Assembly (NCBI GenBank): GCA_900754755.1
Contig: CAAEEC010000242.1
Coordinates: forward strand, 1-8,126
Length of the DNA: 8,126 nucleotides
DNA from: Clostridia bacterium
Lineage (GTDB): Bacteria; Bacillota; Clostridia; Christensenellales; Aristaeellaceae
Direction of reading: 5' to 3'
Shown: one piece after another, positions 1 through 6,936 of the stretch
Layout: each line of letters begins with the position of its first letter
How positions within the stretch are numbered: position 1 is the first letter of the stretch
Program-made: the position numbers and the translations under genes
Notes under the pieces: model-generated
What the model was told of the DNA's origin: nothing
Seen by the model: the letters and a program-made list of their open reading frames with translations, nothing else
Databases searched by the model: none

Positions 1-259
1 GCAGGTTGATCTGCATGTCAAAATCCGAACCCGCGGCGGGATGGATCCAATTGACGTGCGTGCCGGTCCACTCCTCAATGGTCTGGTACACATAGTTGTC
101 GTTGTTGCTGGTTCCGCCTACTTTGGAAATGTGCTCGCTCAGCCACGCGAGAATGCTCAACTCATCGGGATACAGGTCTTCGGTCTCCGCCGAGGCCGTG
201 GAGATGGCCATTGCGCCCAGAAGAACGCAAAGCAGCAGTGCGAGAAAACGCTTCTTCAT
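1..259 (-). CDS. Extracellular solute-binding protein, N-terminal part (cut by window edge)
   Basis: Only the first 86 codons are present; the gene continues past position 1. The start ATG (257-259) has a strong ribosome binding site, GGGAGGAG, at 267-274 with a 7-nt spacer. The protein opens with a Sec signal peptide: KKR at residues 2-4, a hydrophobic core at about 5-19, and an Ala-Ser-Ala cleavage site at 22-24. The only early Cys (residue 11) sits in the hydrophobic core without a proper lipobox, so this does not look like a classical lipoprotein. The mature start resembles family-1 sugar-binding proteins of the LplA/YtcQ kind: a Thr-Ile-Glu-Glu-Trp-Thr-Gly stretch (about residues 61-67) followed by a Gly-Ser-Asp-Phe-Asp segment. 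Such proteins capture oligosaccharides outside the cell for an ABC importer. The divergent AraC regulator fits that role. The substrate cannot be inferred. Confidence 0.8.
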   Translation of the reverse strand, partial: MKKRFLALLLCVLLGAMAISTASAETEDLYPDELSILAWLSEHISKVGGTSNNDNYVYQTIEEWTGTHVNWIHPAAGSDFDMQINL

Positions 260-280
260 AGAAAGACTCCTCCCTTTTTC

Positions 281-297
281 TCCGGCTACGCGCCGGA
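281..297 (-). other. Small hairpin in the solute-binding protein 5' leader
   Basis: TCCGGC and GCCGGA form a perfect 6-bp stem around a 5-nt loop on the minus strand. It lies between the predicted transcription start (about 302) and the ribosome binding site (267-274). It may stabilise the mRNA or do nothing; there is no U-tract after it, so it is not a terminator. Confidence 0.3.
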
Positions 298-308
298 TGC
301 TTGCGTAT

Positions 309-338
309 ACTATAGCAGCGCGCCCAAGAGAGCGTCAA
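309..338 (-). promoter_or_regulatory. Sigma-A-type promoter for the solute-binding protein gene
   Basis: On the minus strand TTGACG (333-338) is followed by an 18-nt spacer and TATAGT (309-314), close to the TTGACA/TATAAT consensus. Transcription would start near 302, leaving a leader of about 42 nt before the ATG at 259. The TTGCAA-type repeats at 368-416 lie upstream of the -35 box, the usual place for AraC-type activators. Confidence 0.7.
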
Positions 339-367
339 GTCTGAATCCTTGCCATGGCAGGCATTGG

Positions 368-416
368 TTGCAAAAACGCACTTGCAAATTTTGCGTGGAC
401 TGGCAATTTTTGTGAA
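368..416. promoter_or_regulatory. Direct-repeat cluster, candidate AraC-regulator binding sites
   Basis: TTGCAAA occurs at 368-374 and again at 382-388. A related element (TGGCAAT) starts at 401 and matches 12 of 16 positions of the block starting at 382. The repeats lie about 65-115 bp upstream of the predicted start of the divergent solute-binding protein gene. They are the most structured part of the 260-545 intergenic stretch. The rest of that stretch holds the promoter at 309-338, A-rich tracts at 434-450, and only a weak -10-like TATAGG (462-467) without a good -35 for the AraC gene. That the regulator binds here is inference. Confidence 0.35.
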
Positions 417-510
417 AAGTGCTCTCCCGGCAGGAAAAACCGCAAAAAAATCCAATTCTTTTATAGGATAGAAGGCGCGTTCTCTGGCGCGCGCAGGAAG
501 GGGACCATCC

Positions 511-546
511 ATGCAGGCCCGGCAAAAGCGTTCGTTTTTCTTTTGA
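511..546 (+). other. Eleven-codon frame with the strong ribosome binding site in front of the AraC gene
   Basis: ATG at 511 has a good ribosome binding site, AGGAAGGGG (495-503), with a 7-nt spacer. The frame encodes MQARQKRSFFF and stops at TGA 544-546, which overlaps ATG 546-548 of the main regulator frame as TGATG. The basic peptide is just what normally precedes the first membrane helix in this regulator family, and the main frame lacks such residues if begun at 546. Possible explanations are a one-base indel in the T-rich run at 535-544 (assembly error or real mutation), a -1 frameshift, or a leader peptide with coupled re-initiation. Confidence 0.55.
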
Positions 547-2714
547 TGCTCACTCTGTTTTCCGTGCTCGTCGTTCCCATGAGTTTCTTATTTTTGGGAC
601 TTTACAGCAGCACGTTTTCCATGGTGCATACAGATTACCTGGAAATGAACACGCAATTGAGCCACACCATCAGCCAGCAGGTGGACACCTACCTATACGC
701 ACGGATGAACTTTGCCTTTTACCTTTCGCAATCGCGCGCCGCGCAAAAGCTGGCCGCGCAGGTGGAAGATTCCTATGAGGACGCGACGGAGATCTTCCGG
801 CAACTGGCCTCCAGCATGGCCGCCATCCAATCCTATGACAATGTCTTTTCCATGGCGGCGATCTATTTTCCCAAGCGGGGAGAAATCTGCGCCACCAACG
901 GCGTGCGCGCAGATAGCGAATTGTATTATAACAACCATTTGGCCATTGCGGGCGAAAGCGCGGAAAGCTTCTATCAAAAGGTAGTGTCGGTAGAAGAAAG
1001 CGCCTTTTTCCCCGCCGTGCTATCGAGCCCTTCCAGCCGGGGCAGCAGCCGCGTCATCCCCTATGTGCAATCGCTCTCCATGGGCTATATCGAAAGCCGG
1101 GCGTATTTCATCACCTTTTTGAACGAATCCGCCCTGCTTTCGCAAGTGATGCGCGTTTTTGGCGAAGACGCGCGCTTTGTGCTGCTCGACGCGCAGGGCA
1201 ACACGCTCACCGCGACAACGGACGCGGATCCCGCCTGGCAGCCGCGCGACCTTGACCATTGGGAAACCGTGGCCAACGGCCTGCGCTACCACGCCTTTTG
1301 CACCGATAGCGCCTCCACCGGCCTGAAATACCTCTATTTCTTGCCAGAATCCAAAGTGCTGCGCCAACTGGGCAGTTTCCGGGCGATCTGGTTCGCGCTG
1401 TTGGCTGTGAGCCTCGCCGTGGGATTCTTGCTGGCACGGCGCGTGGCCAAGCAATTGTATACGCCCGTGCGTGCCCTGATGGCCAAAGCGTTCCCGCAGG
1501 GAACCTCCGCCAATCCGCGCAACATCCAGGAAGAATACCGCCTGATCACCGATGAAGTGCAGCGCACCCAAGAACGCAGCCGCCAGTTTCAGCAGGAATT
1601 GAAAGAGCACTATCAGGCGACGCGCCAAAACATGCTCTTTCAACTGCTTACGCAGAGCAACCGCCTGAGCGAAGAGCGCCGTCTGGACGCGGCAAAGCTA
1701 TGTGGACTCCCCACAGAAGAGGCCGTTTATCAGGTGGCCGTGGCCACCATGGAACATTCCCCCGCGCTCGATTGGGGCAAAGACCTACACGTGTTGGAAT
1801 ACCGCCTTTCGGGCGCGCAAATGGTGTATGTCGCCGCATTTTCTCCGCGAGTGCCACAGGCGTTTGCGCAAAAATTGGCCGAGTGGAACCCAGGCAGGCA
1901 CGGCATTGCCGTGGGCGTGAGCCGCGTTTATCCCATGCTGCGGGAATTGTCCACCTGCTTTAGCGAGGCCAGCGCCGCTTGCGCGCATTTTCGCCCGGAA
2001 AACGCTCCCTATCTGGAATACAGCGATATGCTCACCGACGCGAGCACAATTTACTATCCCGCGGAAATCGAATTGCAGATTCTCACCGCGGTGCGCGCGG
2101 GGGAAATGGAGCAGACCGTACTTTTGCTCGAGGAAATCCGCGACAAAAACGAACAGCGCACCCTCGTTCCCGAGATGATGCGCTGTCTACAATACAATCT
2201 CGCCGCCACCGCGCTCAAAGCGCTCAGCAGCGATGACATTCACAAAGATTCCATGAGCTCCGCCATACGCCTGCTCACCATGCTGGGGCACGAACACCTT
2301 TCCTTGGAAGAAGCCTTCGATAAGCTGCGCGTGCTCTATGTGCAGCTCTGCCTGGACAGCATGGAAGCCAACCAGAGCAAAAACGAGCGGGTGATGGCGC
2401 GCATTCTGGATTATCTGCAGGAAAACCACGCGGACTCTTCCCTGGGATTGGATAGCGTGGCAGAACGGTTCGGCGTATCTTATTACTATCTTTCGCGCCT
2501 GTTCAAAGAAGAAGTGGGCAAGGGCTTTTCCGAGCTGGTGAACGAAATCCGCGTGCGCCACGCCATGCATCTGCTGACGGAAACCAGCGAACCCATCCAA
2601 TCCATTGCCCAGCAGGTGGGATACAACAACTGGAGCACCTTTTTGCGCGCGTTCCGCAAAATTGCGGGCGTCACACCGCTGCAATACCGGCAAAACCACG
2701 CTGGCAATCCATAG
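546..2714 (+). CDS. Membrane-bound AraC-family transcriptional regulator with extracellular sensor domain (5' end uncertain)
   Basis: Counting from ATG 546 the product has 722 residues. Transmembrane helix 1 spans about 1-22, an extracellular sensor region (Cache-like by architecture) about 25-275, helix 2 about 280-300 followed by an RR-basic stop and a HAMP-like/coiled-coil linker to about 350. A divergent cytoplasmic segment follows, then a C-terminal AraC DNA-binding domain at about 616-722. Both helix-turn-helix units are visible: Ser-Val-Ala-Glu-Arg-Phe-Gly-Val-Ser...Leu-Phe-Lys-Glu, and Ile-Ala-Gln-Gln-Val-Gly-Tyr...Phe-Arg-Lys...Gly-Val-Thr-Pro. The architecture and length match Bacillus YtdP/YesS-type regulators of sugar ABC transporters, so it probably senses an external ligand and activates the divergent binding protein gene. 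The frame stays open back to ATG 354, but that start has no ribosome binding site and adds an A-rich, Cys-containing stretch that reads as intergenic. ATG 546 also lacks its own ribosome binding site; the good one belongs to ATG 511 in another frame. The stop lies 2 bp from that of the convergent amidase. Confidence 0.88.
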   Translation: MLTLFSVLVVPMSFLFLGLYSSTFSMVHTDYLEMNTQLSHTISQQVDTYLYARMNFAFYLSQSRAAQKLAAQVEDSYEDATEIFRQLASSMAAIQSYDNVFSMAAIYFPKRGEICATNGVRADSELYYNNHLAIAGESAESFYQKVVSVEESAFFPAVLSSPSSRGSSRVIPYVQSLSMGYIESRAYFITFLNESALLSQVMRVFGEDARFVLLDAQGNTLTATTDADPAWQPRDLDHWETVANGLRYHAFCTDSASTGLKYLYFLPESKVLRQLGSFRAIWFALLAVSLAVGFLLARRVAKQLYTPVRALMAKAFPQGTSANPRNIQEEYRLITDEVQRTQERSRQFQQELKEHYQATRQNMLFQLLTQSNRLSEERRLDAAKLCGLPTEEAVYQVAVATMEHSPALDWGKDLHVLEYRLSGAQMVYVAAFSPRVPQAFAQKLAEWNPGRHGIAVGVSRVYPMLRELSTCFSEASAACAHFRPENAPYLEYSDMLTDASTIYYPAEIELQILTAVRAGEMEQTVLLLEEIRDKNEQRTLVPEMMRCLQYNLAATALKALSSDDIHKDSMSSAIRLLTMLGHEHLSLEEAFDKLRVLYVQLCLDSMEANQSKNERVMARILDYLQENHADSSLGLDSVAERFGVSYYYLSRLFKEEVGKGFSELVNEIRVRHAMHLLTETSEPIQSIAQQVGYNNWSTFLRAFRKIAGVTPLQYRQNHAGNP

Positions 2715-2716
2715 CC

Positions 2717-4048
2717 CTAACCCACGGGCGGCGGCGCGATTGGCCCGGCGAAGGTTTCCATGGCCAGAGCCGCGCGCAAAAGGCGCGTCTCGTCCGTTCC
2801 ATAGAGGATCATGCCGCGCGGCGTGCCGTCCTGCGCCATGCCCAGCGGCAGGGCGATGCTCGGCAGCCCCGCAAAATGCATGATGTCGCTCCATCCCGCC
2901 ATCAGGCAAGCGTCCACATCCTTGAGTTCCTGAAGAACGCGCTCCCGCGCGGCCGCGCGCCGCTCAAGTGCCTGAGCATAGCGCGCCTCGCTGCGCCCCG
3001 CCGCCTGCGCAGCCTGCAAATAGTGCATGCCATAGCGCAGGCAGGTTGCGGGGTGCGCCTCATAAAACCGCACGATGGAAGCCAGCGTTTTGCAAGGAAC
3101 TTCGTGCTCCGCCAGATATGCCTCCAAATCCTCCCGAAATTCGCATTGCATGAGCGCTTCCATGCCCGGCTCGTCGCCCAGCTGCTCGATTTCGCAAACT
3201 TGCGCGCCCGCGCTGCGCAAGGCCTCTATCAACTCCGCGTAGCGCTGCCGCTGCGCGGGGCCGGCTTCTTCTCCCGCCCAGTTCACGGCCAGGCGCAATC
3301 CGCGCGCCGGGAGGGGCGTGCAATCGGTCGCAGGCACGCCGCGCATGGCTGCATAGACGGCCAGCGCGCTGGCCACATCGCGCGCCATGGGACCCGCGCT
3401 ATCCAGCGTGCGCGAAATGGGCACAATGCCTGTGCTGATTAGCGCGCCGCAGGCGGGCTTCAAGCCCACAATGCCGTGCTCCGCGGCGCAACCCACGATG
3501 GAAAAACTGGTATCCGTGCCGATGGCAACGGCGCAAAACCCCGCGGACACGGCCACCGCCGAACCCGTGCTGGAACCGCCCGGATCGCACTGCGCGCCAT
3601 ACGCGCTATGCACCTGCCCCGCGAGCGCGCTATAGCCATTGGGCATATCCAGCGCCGTATAATTGGCAAATTCCGTCATGTGCGTTTTGCCCAGCACAAC
3701 CGCGCCCGCACGCCTGAGGTTTGCCACGATGGGCGCGTCGCGCCGGGCCAAATTGTCCGCCAGCGCGGGGCTACCTGCCGTGGTGTACAAGCCCGCCACA
3801 TCGATGTTGTCCTTCACCAAAATGGGCAGGCCGAAAAGTGGAAAATCGCGCGGGGATGCGTTTTCCTCCAGCGCTTTCGCTTCGTCCAACGCCTGCGGAT
3901 TCAGCTCGCCCACCGCATTCAGGCCGAGCGACTGGTCATAGCGCTCAATGCGCCGCAAAAAATATTCCGCCAGTTCCTGCGCTGAAACGCGCCCGCTTTG
4001 CGCCTCGCGCACCAGCTCTAAGGCGCGCATGGCATGGTACTCCGGCAT
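2717..4048 (-). CDS. Amidase signature family hydrolase
   Basis: The product has 443 residues. ATG at 4046-4048 is chosen over an upstream in-frame ATG (4118-4120) because it has a strong GGGGAGGGG ribosome binding site about 7 nt away, and the longer version would run through the hairpin at 4076-4105. The Ser-cisSer-Lys triad is in place: Lys79 (in LVKDN), cis-Ser159 (in DPGGSSTGS) and nucleophile Ser183, with the 24-residue gap between the two serines that is usual in this family. HGIVGLKP follows at 191-198. These enzymes hydrolyse amide bonds; substrates range from small amides to Glu-tRNA(Gln). The loop before the nucleophile reads TDTSFSI instead of the common TDTGGSI. No gatB or gatC is present in the window, so a stand-alone amidase is more likely than GatA. 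No signal peptide is seen, so it is probably cytoplasmic. It is separated from the upstream RNA methyltransferase gene by 61 nt with a hairpin, so it may be a separately controlled end of the operon. Confidence 0.9.
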   Translation of the reverse strand: MPEYHAMRALELVREAQSGRVSAQELAEYFLRRIERYDQSLGLNAVGELNPQALDEAKALEENASPRDFPLFGLPILVKDNIDVAGLYTTAGSPALADNLARRDAPIVANLRRAGAVVLGKTHMTEFANYTALDMPNGYSALAGQVHSAYGAQCDPGGSSTGSAVAVSAGFCAVAIGTDTSFSIVGCAAEHGIVGLKPACGALISTGIVPISRTLDSAGPMARDVASALAVYAAMRGVPATDCTPLPARGLRLAVNWAGEEAGPAQRQRYAELIEALRSAGAQVCEIEQLGDEPGMEALMQCEFREDLEAYLAEHEVPCKTLASIVRFYEAHPATCLRYGMHYLQAAQAAGRSEARYAQALERRAAARERVLQELKDVDACLMAGWSDIMHFAGLPSIALPLGMAQDGTPRGMILYGTDETRLLRAALAMETFAGPIAPPPVG

Positions 4049-4075
4049 GAAAATCCCCTCCCCGCATAAATATCG

Positions 4076-4105
4076 TGTCCCGCGAAAACGCATTTTCGCG
4101 GGACA
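4076..4105. terminator. Perfect 13-bp inverted repeat between methyltransferase and amidase genes
   Basis: TGTCCCGCGAAAA (4076-4088) and its exact reverse complement (4093-4105) surround a 4-nt loop. It begins 4 nt after the methyltransferase stop codon and fills most of the 61-nt gap to the amidase. Neither strand has a U-tract after the stem, so it is not a canonical intrinsic terminator. It could be a weak terminator, an mRNA 3'-end stabiliser or processing site, or a palindromic operator for the amidase gene. Confidence 0.5.
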
Positions 4106-4109
4106 AATC

Positions 4110-5039
4110 TTATTGTGCAATTGCTGGCCGCCAGCGCGTCAAGGCGGCCTTTTTGCCATTCACCAATACGCGCAGCGTCTTTTCATGGGCAAACCCCGCC
4201 TCGACCATGGCGGTTTCCGCTTCGCGCGCCGCGGCGGTAAGCAACACGACCGCGCCCGAAGGCTTGAGCACGCGGCGGAACTCGGCAAACGCGGCGCGAT
4301 ACAACGCGTTCACATCGCGCTTTTCATAGATGCCCCAAGGCGGATCGGTAACGATGCGGTCGATGGAGCCGTCCCTAATTTGCACGAGATCGCGCGCGTC
4401 GCACGCCGCAATGCCCGGCTTGGGCGCAATATCGCTCAAAAGCGGCTTCGCGCCAAAGTGTTTCACGGCCTCGCCCACCGCGCCTGAACCTGCGAAGGGA
4501 TCGAGCACCGTCTCCCCCGGCCGAATCTGCGCAAGCAGCGCCATACCATAGGCCAATTCAGGATGCAGCGCACCCTTTTCCCCATGCACTTTCGGGCGGG
4601 AAAGCAACAGGCCATAAAGAGCGCTGCCATCCTGCCGCAAAAGATACCAAAATTCCCAATCGCTCTTCACGCGGTTCACCCGCAGCCGCCCCGCGCGCTT
4701 TACGAGGTTTTCCGCGCGCGCCATCTCCGCGCCCGCAACGTTTACCAGCCGGCCATTTTGCGAAAAACGCACGCGAAAGGTCTGGTTCGGGTGGGTATAG
4801 GCGAAAAACGCGGTACTCGCCGTGGCTTCCGCCACGCGCAGCAGCGCGCCAAATTCGCGCGTTTTTGCCTGGCAGAGCACCAGAAACACGTTGGTATACA
4901 GCGCGGGCCAGGCCCTGGGCAGCGTTTTCAGTTCCATCAGAGCCGCGCCGCCGCCCGCGTGAAGCAGTTTCGCGCCGCGGGGCAGCGCTTCTCGCGCGAG
5001 CGGTTCCAGCCCGGCGGGCACCGTGGCAAAATACAGCAT
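4110..5039 (-). CDS. THUMP/Trm11-like RNA guanine-N2 methyltransferase
   Basis: The product has 309 residues. The C-terminal half is a Rossmann-fold SAM-dependent methyltransferase: motif I DPFAGSGAVGE (180-190) binds SAM, an acidic Ser-Asp-Ile follows at 202-204, and catalytic motif IV DPPWG (232-236) is typical of enzymes that methylate an exocyclic amino group. The N-terminal part (about 1-150), with FRVRFSQNGRL at 88-98, fits a ferredoxin-like/THUMP RNA-binding region. The architecture matches the Trm11/Trm14/TrmN group, which makes N2-methylguanosine in tRNA; rRNA is an alternative target. The start at 5037-5039 lies 1 nt after the TAA of the ROK kinase (TAATATG) and has no clear ribosome binding site, which suggests translational coupling. 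A longer version starting at 5096 would run inside the kinase gene and is rejected. The exact RNA position modified cannot be read from the sequence. Confidence 0.85.
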   Translation of the reverse strand: MLYFATVPAGLEPLAREALPRGAKLLHAGGGAALMELKTLPRAWPALYTNVFLVLCQAKTREFGALLRVAEATASTAFFAYTHPNQTFRVRFSQNGRLVNVAGAEMARAENLVKRAGRLRVNRVKSDWEFWYLLRQDGSALYGLLLSRPKVHGEKGALHPELAYGMALLAQIRPGETVLDPFAGSGAVGEAVKHFGAKPLLSDIAPKPGIAACDARDLVQIRDGSIDRIVTDPPWGIYEKRDVNALYRAAFAEFRRVLKPSGAVVLLTAAAREAETAMVEAGFAHEKTLRVLVNGKKAALTRWRPAIAQ

Positions 5040-5040
5040 A

Positions 5041-5985
5041 TTAGCGGCCCAGCATTGCCGCGCCGATGATGCCCGCATCGTTGCCCAGGGTGGCAAGCTC
5101 GATGCGCGCGTAAGGCATGGTCTTGTAGAAGATCATCTCCGGCAGCTTGGCGCGTACCGCGTTCAGCAGGAAATCCCCCGCCTTGGACACGCCGCCGCCC
5201 AGCGCGATGACCTCGGGATCGATGCAGTTGATCAAATTCACGATGCCCACGCACAGATAGTACACGTACTTATCAAAGATCTCCTTGGCCTGAGGATCGC
5301 CCTCTTTGGCGAGATCCATGACGGTCTTGGCGGTGATTTTGCCCAAATCGCCGCCCACCGCGCGGGCGATGGCCCCGTCCGGATGGAGTTGCGCGGATTC
5401 GCGGCCCATGCGGATGATGGCCGTAGCGCTCGCGTAGCGCTCCCAGCAGCCGCGGTTGCCGCAGGTGCAGGGTTCACCGTCGATCATCACGATCATGTGG
5501 CCGATTTCGCTGCCCACGCCATTGGGGCCGGAATAGGGCTTGCCATCGATCACGATGCCGCCGCCCACGCCCGTGCCCAGCGTGATGAACACGGAAGTGG
5601 CGTAGCCCTTGGACACGCCTGCCACCGATTCCGCCAGGCCCGCGACCGTCGCGTCGTTGCCAATGTAAATGGGCTTATCGATGACCTTTTGCATCAGTTC
5701 CACCACCGGCACATCGTGCCAGTACAAATTGGTGCAAAACGGCACATGTCCCGTGCGCGGATCCTGGATGCCGGGCAGGCCGATGCCCACGGCCTTCACC
5801 TCGTCCAGCGTAGCGCCGCCCTTGGCGATCACGTCCAGCGCCAGCTTGGCCATATCCGCGATCACTGCCTCGTGCCCGCGCTCCACGCCCGTGGGGCACT
5901 CCGCGCGCGCGACGATGGTTCCCTCTTCGTTCACCAGACCGGCCTTGATGCCGGTGCCGCCCAGATCGATGCCTACGTACAGCAT
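5041..5985 (-). CDS. ROK family sugar kinase, probable glucokinase
   Basis: The product has 314 residues, the usual ROK length. The phosphate-binding motif DLGGTGIK is at 7-14, the catalytic Asp at 111 (in GNDATVAGLAE), a second glycine-rich ATP loop TLGTGVGGG at 135-143, the sugar-binding Glu160/His163 pair (EIGH), and the ROK zinc site Cys173-x-Cys175...Cys180 in CTCGNRGCWE. A late glycine-rich ATP site (ALGGGVSKAG) is also present. All catalytic features are intact, so this should be an active cytosolic kinase using ATP to phosphorylate glucose or a related sugar such as N-acetylglucosamine or N-acetylmannosamine. It has no N-terminal helix-turn-helix, so it is a kinase and not a ROK repressor. 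The ribosome binding site AAAGGAG (5995-6001) lies about 9 nt before ATG 5985, and the gene follows hprK by 18 nt. Glucokinase is the best guess because of the hprK context and full-length similarity; specificity is not proved. Confidence 0.92.
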   Translation of the reverse strand: MLYVGIDLGGTGIKAGLVNEEGTIVARAECPTGVERGHEAVIADMAKLALDVIAKGGATLDEVKAVGIGLPGIQDPRTGHVPFCTNLYWHDVPVVELMQKVIDKPIYIGNDATVAGLAESVAGVSKGYATSVFITLGTGVGGGIVIDGKPYSGPNGVGSEIGHMIVMIDGEPCTCGNRGCWERYASATAIIRMGRESAQLHPDGAIARAVGGDLGKITAKTVMDLAKEGDPQAKEIFDKYVYYLCVGIVNLINCIDPEVIALGGGVSKAGDFLLNAVRAKLPEMIFYKTMPYARIELATLGNDAGIIGAAMLGR

Positions 5986-6003
5986 GTTCTCATTCTCCTT
6001 TAT

Positions 6004-6936
6004 TCATTGTTCGCTTTCATTTTCCGCGCGCGCGAGCCGCGCGCCCAGCCGCTTATCGATTTCCTGCGCCGCGTTGTATCCCATCTGCTTCAGGCGCAGG
6101 TTGCGCGCGGCCACTTCCATCACGATGGCCAGATTGCGTCCCGGGTGGATGGGGATCACCAGCTTGGGCACTTCCACGCCCAGGATGGTAGTCGTTACCT
6201 CGTTGAGGCCCAGCCGGTCATATTCCTTGCCCTGCTGCCACAATTCGAGGTGCACGTTCATATCGATGGATTTCGAGCGGATGATCGCGCCCACGCCATA
6301 CATGGTGGCGATATCGATGATTCCGATGCCGCGGATTTCCATAAAGTGGCGGATCATTTCCGGCGCTTCGCCCACCAGGCGGTTGTCGCTCACGCGGCGG
6401 ATATTCACCACGTCGTCCGCCACCAACCGGTGCCCGCGCTTGATCAACTCCAGCGCGGTTTCGCTCTTGCCCACGCCGCTGTCCCCCGTGATGAGCAGGC
6501 CCACGCCAGCAATATCCACCAGGCCGCCGTGGCAGGTCTGGTGCGGAGCGAGATAGTTGTTCAAAAAGGAAATCAGGGCGATTTGCGCCTTGGTGGTGCT
6601 CTGATCCGTGCGGTAAATCGGAATGCCGCGTTCCTGCGCGATGGTGAGCATCTCCGGGAAGCATTCCAAATGCCGGCAAATGATCACGCACGGCAAATCG
6701 AAGGAGAGCAGCTTCGCGATGCGCGCCTGCCGCTCCTCGCAGGGCAGCATTTCCAAATAAGAGGTTTCCGCCTTACCCAGCAGTTGAGGCCGCTCATAGG
6801 CGAAATAATCCCAGTATCCGGCCAATTGCAGCCCTGGCCGGTTGACTTCGGGCGTTTCGATGTTCAAGGTCGGCGTTTTGGATTTCACCAAAATATCGAG
6901 CTTGAGCGCGCGCACCAGGTCGTAAGAATTTACCAA
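6004..6936 (-). CDS. hprK: HPr kinase/phosphorylase
   Basis: The product has 310 residues, the standard length. It phosphorylates Ser46 of HPr (and Crh) using ATP, and removes the phosphate when inorganic phosphate is high, which drives CcpA-dependent carbon catabolite repression in Bacillota. The N-terminal domain spans about 1-130. The C-terminal kinase domain has His136, the P-loop GDSGVGKS (151-158), the Asp174/Asp175 pair, and the family signature EIRGIGIIDI (200-209). Arg241 follows. These align with the known catalytic residues of Lactobacillus HprK at a constant offset, so the enzyme should be functional. The start is TTG at 6934-6936, overlapping the end of the HAD gene by 7 nt. It is supported by a purine-rich ribosome binding site (GGGAGGGGGAGA, 6941-6952) placed about 7 nt upstream, and there is no better in-frame start. 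Fourth-to-first gene order in the operon is methyltransferase, ROK kinase, hprK, HAD phosphatase. Confidence 0.96.
   Translation of the reverse strand: MVNSYDLVRALKLDILVKSKTPTLNIETPEVNRPGLQLAGYWDYFAYERPQLLGKAETSYLEMLPCEERQARIAKLLSFDLPCVIICRHLECFPEMLTIAQERGIPIYRTDQSTTKAQIALISFLNNYLAPHQTCHGGLVDIAGVGLLITGDSGVGKSETALELIKRGHRLVADDVVNIRRVSDNRLVGEAPEMIRHFMEIRGIGIIDIATMYGVGAIIRSKSIDMNVHLELWQQGKEYDRLGLNEVTTTILGVEVPKLVIPIHPGRNLAIVMEVAARNLRLKQMGYNAAQEIDKRLGARLARAENESEQ

Noticed and set aside
368..388. Catabolite-responsive element (cre) at the TTGCAA repeats
   Set aside because: The central CG is two bases too far from the TG needed by the cre consensus.
439..469. Promoter for the AraC gene around TATAGG
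   Set aside because: The -10-like hexamer has no recognisable -35 at 16-18 nt; too weak to list.
354..545. N-terminal extension of the AraC regulator from ATG 354
   Set aside because: There is no ribosome binding site, the stretch is A-rich like intergenic DNA, and the extra residues resemble nothing that precedes the first membrane helix in this family. It is kept only as an alternative start.
4049..4120. 24-residue amidase extension to ATG 4120
   Set aside because: It would be translated through the 13-bp hairpin and overlap the methyltransferase end, while ATG 4048 has a strong ribosome binding site.
5040..5096. 19-residue methyltransferase extension into the kinase gene
   Set aside because: The extra residues are the shadow of the kinase C-terminus, and family members begin near the Met-Leu-Tyr-Phe start chosen here.
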